From Gammaproteobacteria bacterium (GTDB lineage: Bacteria; Pseudomonadota; Gammaproteobacteria; Burkholderiales; Burkholderiaceae_C), in the NCBI GenBank assembly GCA_030054245.1, contig JASGCH010000101.1, positions 1 through 5,667 on the forward strand: a DNA stretch of 5,667 bases, read 5' to 3'. Under the pieces are notes generated by a model, which had not been told where the DNA came from, ran no database searches, and saw only the letters and a program-made list of their open reading frames with translations. Each line of letters opens with the position of its first letter. Within the stretch, counting starts at the first letter, position 1. The translations under genes and the position numbers were made by a program. Below, one piece after another: positions 4,977 through 5,667 of the stretch.

Positions 4977-5115
4977 GGGCATGATGACGCTGGCTATGGT
5001 ATGCCCAAGCGAGTCTCCCTCAATGCTCAGAAGGCATTGCGTTTCTGTTTTACTCAAGCAAAAACAGCTGAGAGGGTGAACTCGGTCTTGTATTCATAGT
5101 AACTTGCTATGCAAG
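4977..5115 (+). promoter_or_regulatory. Candidate structured 5' leader with a three-way junction
   Basis: Downstream of TATAAT (4969-4974) the sequence can fold as follows. Hairpin GGGCAT/ATGCCC spans 4977-5006. A long stem follows in three parts: CAAG/CTTG (5006-5009 with 5087-5090), GAGT/ACTC (5011-5014 with 5079-5082) and CCCTC/GAGGG (5017-5021 with 5072-5076). That stem encloses two arms, CAATGC/GCATTG (5021-5026 with 5034-5039) and CTGTTTT/AAAACAG (5045-5051 with 5061-5067). The CTTG at 5087-5090 could instead pair with CAAG at 5112-5115, closing hairpin CATAG/CTATG (5095-5099 with 5107-5111), so two mutually exclusive folds exist. It recalls a riboswitch layout, but the loop and junction bases do not match purine, TPP or other classes I know. 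The folds were found by eye, without energies. Confidence 0.35.
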
Positions 5116-5136
5116 GTTCTTAGATAGGATACGGTT

Positions 5137-5165
5137 TTGACTTTGGCTGTTTTTGAAATTTTACT
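5137..5165 (+). promoter_or_regulatory. Candidate proximal promoter for the BMP lipoprotein gene
   Basis: TTGACT (5137-5142, five of six -35 bases) and TTTACT (5160-5165, four of six -10 bases) are exactly 17 bp apart. They predict a start near 5172 and a short leader holding the GGAG ribosome binding site. If used, this promoter bypasses the structured leader upstream. Confidence 0.4.
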
Positions 5166-5189
5166 TTTTAAATTTTTTGGAGTGTGTAT

Positions 5190-5667
5190 ATGTTAGGAAT
5201 TGATAATCGCAGTATGAGGCACGGGTTACGCATGACTTCATTAGCTTTGGCTACTGGTTTGGTTCTATTTTCATTAGGTTGTTCAAAGAGGGAAGAAGCT
5301 AAACCCGCCGCTGAGGTTGCTAAGCCTGAACCTTTTAAAATTGCTTTTTCTTATATAGGTCCAGTCGGAGACGGTGGTTGGACCTTTGCTCATGACAATG
5401 GTAGAAAGGCTGTGGAAAAGGAATTTGGCGATAAGGTGAAGACGATATTTACCGAAAGTGTTCCTGAGAACGCCGATGCGGAAAGAGTCATGAGAGATTA
5501 TGTGAGTCAGGGTGCCAAGTTGGTTTTTGGAACAACTTTTGGCTATATGGAGCAGATGTTAAAAGTAGCCGCTGAGGCTAAAGATGTCAAATTTGAACAT
5601 GCCACAGGTTATAAGCAAGCAGAAAATTTAAGGACATACGACAGCAGAACTTATGAAGGAGCGTATT
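5190..5667 (+). CDS. BMP/PnrA-like ABC transporter substrate-binding lipoprotein, N-terminal part
   Basis: This is the first 159 codons of a basic membrane protein (BMP) family periplasmic binding protein, which delivers a solute to an inner-membrane ABC transporter. Characterised relatives bind purine or other nucleosides, but the ligand here is not determined. The N-terminus is a lipoprotein signal: basic residues to Arg14, a hydrophobic run (15-29) and the lipobox SLG-C with Cys31 as the lipidated residue. A Lys/Ala/Glu/Pro-rich linker (32-47) follows. The mature domain opens with the first Rossmann strand FKIAFSYIGP, then GDGGWTFAHDNGRKAVE, where the family's GD.GW.(F/Y).HD.GR signature is complete, and later KLVFGTTFGYMEQMLKVA and VKFEHATGYK. 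The ATG at 5190 has a GGAG (5179-5182) seven bases upstream, the best ribosome site in the window; Met9 (5214) is a less likely start. The gene runs off the window, so permease and ATPase partners cannot be seen. Confidence 0.9.
   Translation, partial: MLGIDNRSMRHGLRMTSLALATGLVLFSLGCSKREEAKPAAEVAKPEPFKIAFSYIGPVGDGGWTFAHDNGRKAVEKEFGDKVKTIFTESVPENADAERVMRDYVSQGAKLVFGTTFGYMEQMLKVAAEAKDVKFEHATGYKQAENLRTYDSRTYEGAY

Larger units (their letters stand above)
4640..5189. other. Non-coding, hairpin-rich region before the BMP gene
   Basis: These 550 bp hold no convincing reading frame, tRNA or insertion sequence gene. They contain consecutive stem-loops: 4739-4767 (7 bp), 4779-4795 (7 bp with one G-T pair, loop CTC), 4796-4810 (5 bp), 4821-4841 (4 bp), 4875-4919, 4924-4939, 4977-5006 (6 bp) and 5006-5090 (three-way junction). 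Two TATAAT boxes (4844-4849 and 4969-4974) lack good -35 partners. The region may be a long structured leader, a repeat cluster, or both. Confidence 0.5.

Noticed and set aside
5067..5090. TPP riboswitch resemblance (GCTGAGA, then GAAC)
   Set aside because: The 5' GGGG-T-GC element and the 3' TAATACCAGCG block of the thiamin aptamer are absent, the spacing is wrong, and the downstream gene is not a thiamin gene.
5006..5090. Canonical purine riboswitch
   Set aside because: A three-way junction can be drawn, but the loop GG/CC contacts and the TTTCTACC junction are missing. GTTTCT at 5041-5046 is too short a match to count.

Overview
The window is AT-rich DNA that looks like a gammaproteobacterial chromosome. 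The gene complement points that way: a GlmM tail, an AlkK-type acyl-CoA ligase, HemL (C5 haem pathway), a rubredoxin and a BMP-family lipoprotein of the type common in Proteobacteria. This is family recognition by eye; I could not run a search and do not name a genus.

Layout. Positions 1-260 (+) are the last 85 codons of glmM. The gene converges on a complete AlkK-like medium/long-chain acyl-CoA ligase (346-2004, -), with a 14-bp palindromic hairpin between them. Upstream of the ligase on the same strand is a complete hemL (2138-3433, -). A 612-bp divergent intergenic region (3434-4045) then separates hemL from a rubredoxin gene (4046-4210, +), which is too short to stand out among longer reading frames. 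Nine bases after the rubredoxin comes an unrecognised 139-aa, probably all-helical protein (4220-4639, +). A second non-coding stretch of 550 bp (4640-5189) leads into the first 159 codons of a BMP/PnrA-like substrate-binding lipoprotein gene (5190 to the window end, +).

The genes are mostly housekeeping or core metabolism: cell-wall precursor synthesis, fatty-acid activation, 5-aminolevulinate synthesis, electron transfer and solute uptake. Apart from the rubredoxin and its downstream partner, which look like one transcription unit, and possibly hemL plus the ligase, there is no evidence that they act together.

The unusual content is non-coding. The hemL/rubredoxin gap holds a composite of nested palindromes. 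It has imperfect inverted ends (3476-3503 and 3936-3962), a perfect 21-bp inverted pair (3560-3580 and 3897-3917), and two long hairpins whose tips are the same sequence in opposite orientation. It also has an internal copy of the end repeat (3753-3799), which suggests that the left copy was interrupted by a hairpin cassette of about 100 bp. Related repeat pieces occur at the glmM/ligase boundary, in the ligase/hemL gap, and upstream of the BMP gene. The BMP upstream region carries a run of hairpins and a plausible three-way-junction RNA leader that matches no riboswitch class I recognise. I found no CRISPR array, tRNA, rRNA or transposase gene.
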